From Oscarella lobularis (lineage: Eukaryota > Porifera > Homoscleromorpha > Homosclerophorida > Oscarellidae), in the NCBI RefSeq assembly GCF_947507565.1, contig NC_089178.1, positions 2,480,001 through 2,544,000 of the forward strand: 64,000 nt of DNA, read 5' to 3'. Shown one piece after another: positions 62,387 to 64,000 of this stretch. The notes beneath the pieces are model-generated. The model did not search any database and had not been told where the DNA came from. It worked only from the letters and a program-made list of their open reading frames with translations. The first letter of the stretch is position 1, and each line of letters starts with the position of its first letter. The translations under genes and the position numbers were made by a program.

Positions 62387-64000
62387 TTATTCCTTCTTGT
62401 CTAAATTCTTCAGCCCCTTGAGATAATCGTTTGGCGTCAGAAAGCCATTGGACCCTTGTTGTGTTGCCATGGAGATTGAGCTTTTTTGACTAGCTAGAAT
62501 ACGCGTTTCTTACCTACGATCACTTCCCATTTTTCCTTGGTCTGGGCTTTGGTCACCTCGTACGCGCATCTCACTTCCGAGTAGGTCACTCCGCCGACGA
62601 TAAAGATAATGAGGCGCGGTCCTCCACCGGAGCGAGGCCCCTAAAAACAGGACGGATAAAACGTTTGGAGTCCCTCCGTAACAGAGGAGGCAATCACCTG
62701 GGCCTTTTCCGGCTCCTTTCGCCAATTCCAACGAGCGCTCGTCGGCTCTCCAGATCCTCCTAATTCACAAGCTAGAATGGAATTTTTTAAAATGCAAAAT
62801 CTTACTCACCAACGTCGTGTTGCTGAGTTGCTGCTGTGCCAGAGACGAAAGGATAAACCTTGTCCTTCAATTTTCCTTCGACGCAGTCCTGTAATACATT
62901 TCTTCAGTGAACGCGCAAATAGCAAACGGCCTACAGTACCTCCATAATGTCCTTGATGACGGGTATCCAACGAGAGACGCTGTACGTCTCCAACCCGGGA
63001 CGCTCTCTGCGCTCAGGCCCTGTCTTCTTTTTCTTTTCCTTGAGAGCGGAAAAAGGAGATGCTGATGCATGCTGATTAGTGGCGGCTCGCAATATACCTC
63101 AACTACAACGGGAACGCCAAGATGTTGCATGTTGAGAATCGTCGCTATTTCGTCGTGAGGAATCTGCGCGTGTTTGACCAATTTTTGCAGATTTTCGTCA
63201 CTTATTCCTGCATTGGCGGCATAAAAAGAAGAGGAATTGCCATGTAGAATTCTGCTCACCGTTCCTGTTCAGTATAAACAGGAGAAGAATGCGAAGTTTG
63301 TCTTCGACTTTGATTTCTGGCTTCAGCAGAATGGGAATGATCAGTTTCATTGCATCTTTCACCTTCTCTCCCTGACTGTCAGATCCCATTGCCAAATCCT
63401 GTTAACACACGCTCAGTACATATCAAAGCCAAAGAGATTCTACGGCTAATCTTACACAGTTATACAGTGTGGCCTACTTATTTTTTTAGTGCAGACCTAC
63501 CTGTTCCACTTTGCACAGCTCGTCAATCTGATCCTTGTACTTTTGCCAGCAAGATTCAGCCAAGTGCATGTGCAGTTGATACTATTAACAAGATAAGCGT
63601 TGCAACTAGCAACTCCTTTTTCTTTGTTCAATACCTTGCTCAATTCTTTCTGATATTGGGGAATCCTCTTCATCATTTTAGACAGTTCACGAAGGCTCAC
63701 GTTAGAGTCGGCACCGCGTTTAGTCACTTTCTTTTCCTGAAGAAATGTTTTCATTTCGTTTGACACTTTCCTACAATTTTTGGATGAGAACAGCCCAAGT
63801 CTTTTACCAACTCACTTCATCACATCAGCAATGTGCAAATGCCTCAAAGTGACCCAGAGATCGTCCGTTTCTAAGCAAAAAAGTCAGATCACACCGCCAC
63901 AACAATTTTACAAGGAATCACCGTCTAAAATCACTTCCTTGCTGGCAAGCTCGTCGTTGCTGGACGTAAATTCGTACCTTGTGTGTCAAACGCGGATTAG
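62387..64000 (-). CDS. STXBP: Munc18/STXBP-type Sec1 family protein (3' part)
   Basis: C-terminal part of an SM protein, which binds syntaxin and SNARE bundles to drive vesicle fusion. The 5' exons lie beyond 64000. Readable pieces from upstream: [24 protein letters not shown] block (about 63630-63710, written in two parts), [20 protein letters not shown] (about 63330-63390), [13 protein letters not shown] (about 63260-63300), [16 protein letters not shown] and [12 protein letters not shown] (about 63100-63200), [12 protein letters not shown]-type block (about 62940-62980), [11 protein letters not shown] (about 62540-62580) and the last exon [20 protein letters not shown] before TAA 62387-62389. 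These match STXBP1-3 in order and spacing, including AMGTDxEGEK and HLGVP landmarks. Which of STXBP1, 2 or 3 it corresponds to cannot be told; an early animal may have one copy. Confidence 0.88.

Overview
The window is eukaryotic nuclear DNA from an animal. It has spliced genes with short introns (mostly 50-300 bp), GT-AG and a few GC-AG junctions, polyA-type AATAAA signals, and metazoan-only families (LIM-homeobox, receptor tyrosine phosphatase with Ig domains, SLC44, EEIG1/FAM102, BBS6/MKKS). Gene density is very high, about one gene per 2.5-3 kb, with neighbouring genes 70-200 bp apart or touching. Together with the divergent sequences this suggests an early-branching animal with a compact genome, for example a homoscleromorph sponge. 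That placement is inference; no species marker was read.

Layout. 1-4111 (-): 5' part of a receptor-type tyrosine phosphatase with an unusual ectodomain (Reeler, Ig-like domains, Thr/Ser stalk, TM, start of PTP domain). 4112-6343: no gene recognised. 6344-16310: a cluster of four LIM-domain genes, Lmx-type LIM-homeobox (+), LIM-only (+), Lhx3/4-type (-) and Lhx6/8-type (-). 16796-17218 (+): small C1orf53/DUF5522 protein. 17463-19452 (-): medium-chain acyl-CoA dehydrogenase, divergent from WDCP (19585-21405, +). 21771-25474 (-): SLC44 choline-transporter-like protein, interrupted by a 200-base assembly gap. 25866-29894 (+): three tandem arrestin-domain (ARRDC) genes.

30462-36859 (-): SEC16, organiser of ER exit sites. 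37203-40109 (-): PNUTS/PPP1R10. 41433-42188 (+): RING-H2 protein. 42381-46106 (-): three tandem paralogues of a cysteine-rich single-TM family that I do not recognise. 46371-48422 (-): EEIG1/FAM102 with a second gap. 48614-51933 (-): sarcosine dehydrogenase. 52018-54182 (-): WDR46/UTP7, 71 bp from the divergent MKKS/BBS6 (54254-56180, +), whose stop codon overlaps the end of the convergent XPNPEP3 gene (56170-58572, -). 58903-60617 (-): P-loop ATPase of unknown family. 61592-62236 (+): ARPC5. 62387-64000 (-): 3' part of a Munc18/STXBP-type SM protein.

Most genes are unrelated housekeeping functions packed together. The parts with local logic are the LIM cluster (one developmental transcription-factor family), the tandem ARRDC genes and the tandem Cys-rich TM genes. 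Members of the last two sets carry PPxY motifs, the usual docking site for NEDD4-family ubiquitin ligases. The best candidates for something undescribed are the Reeler-Ig-phosphatase receptor, the LIM cluster and the Cys-rich TM family. Exon boundaries were read by eye and may be off by a base or more.
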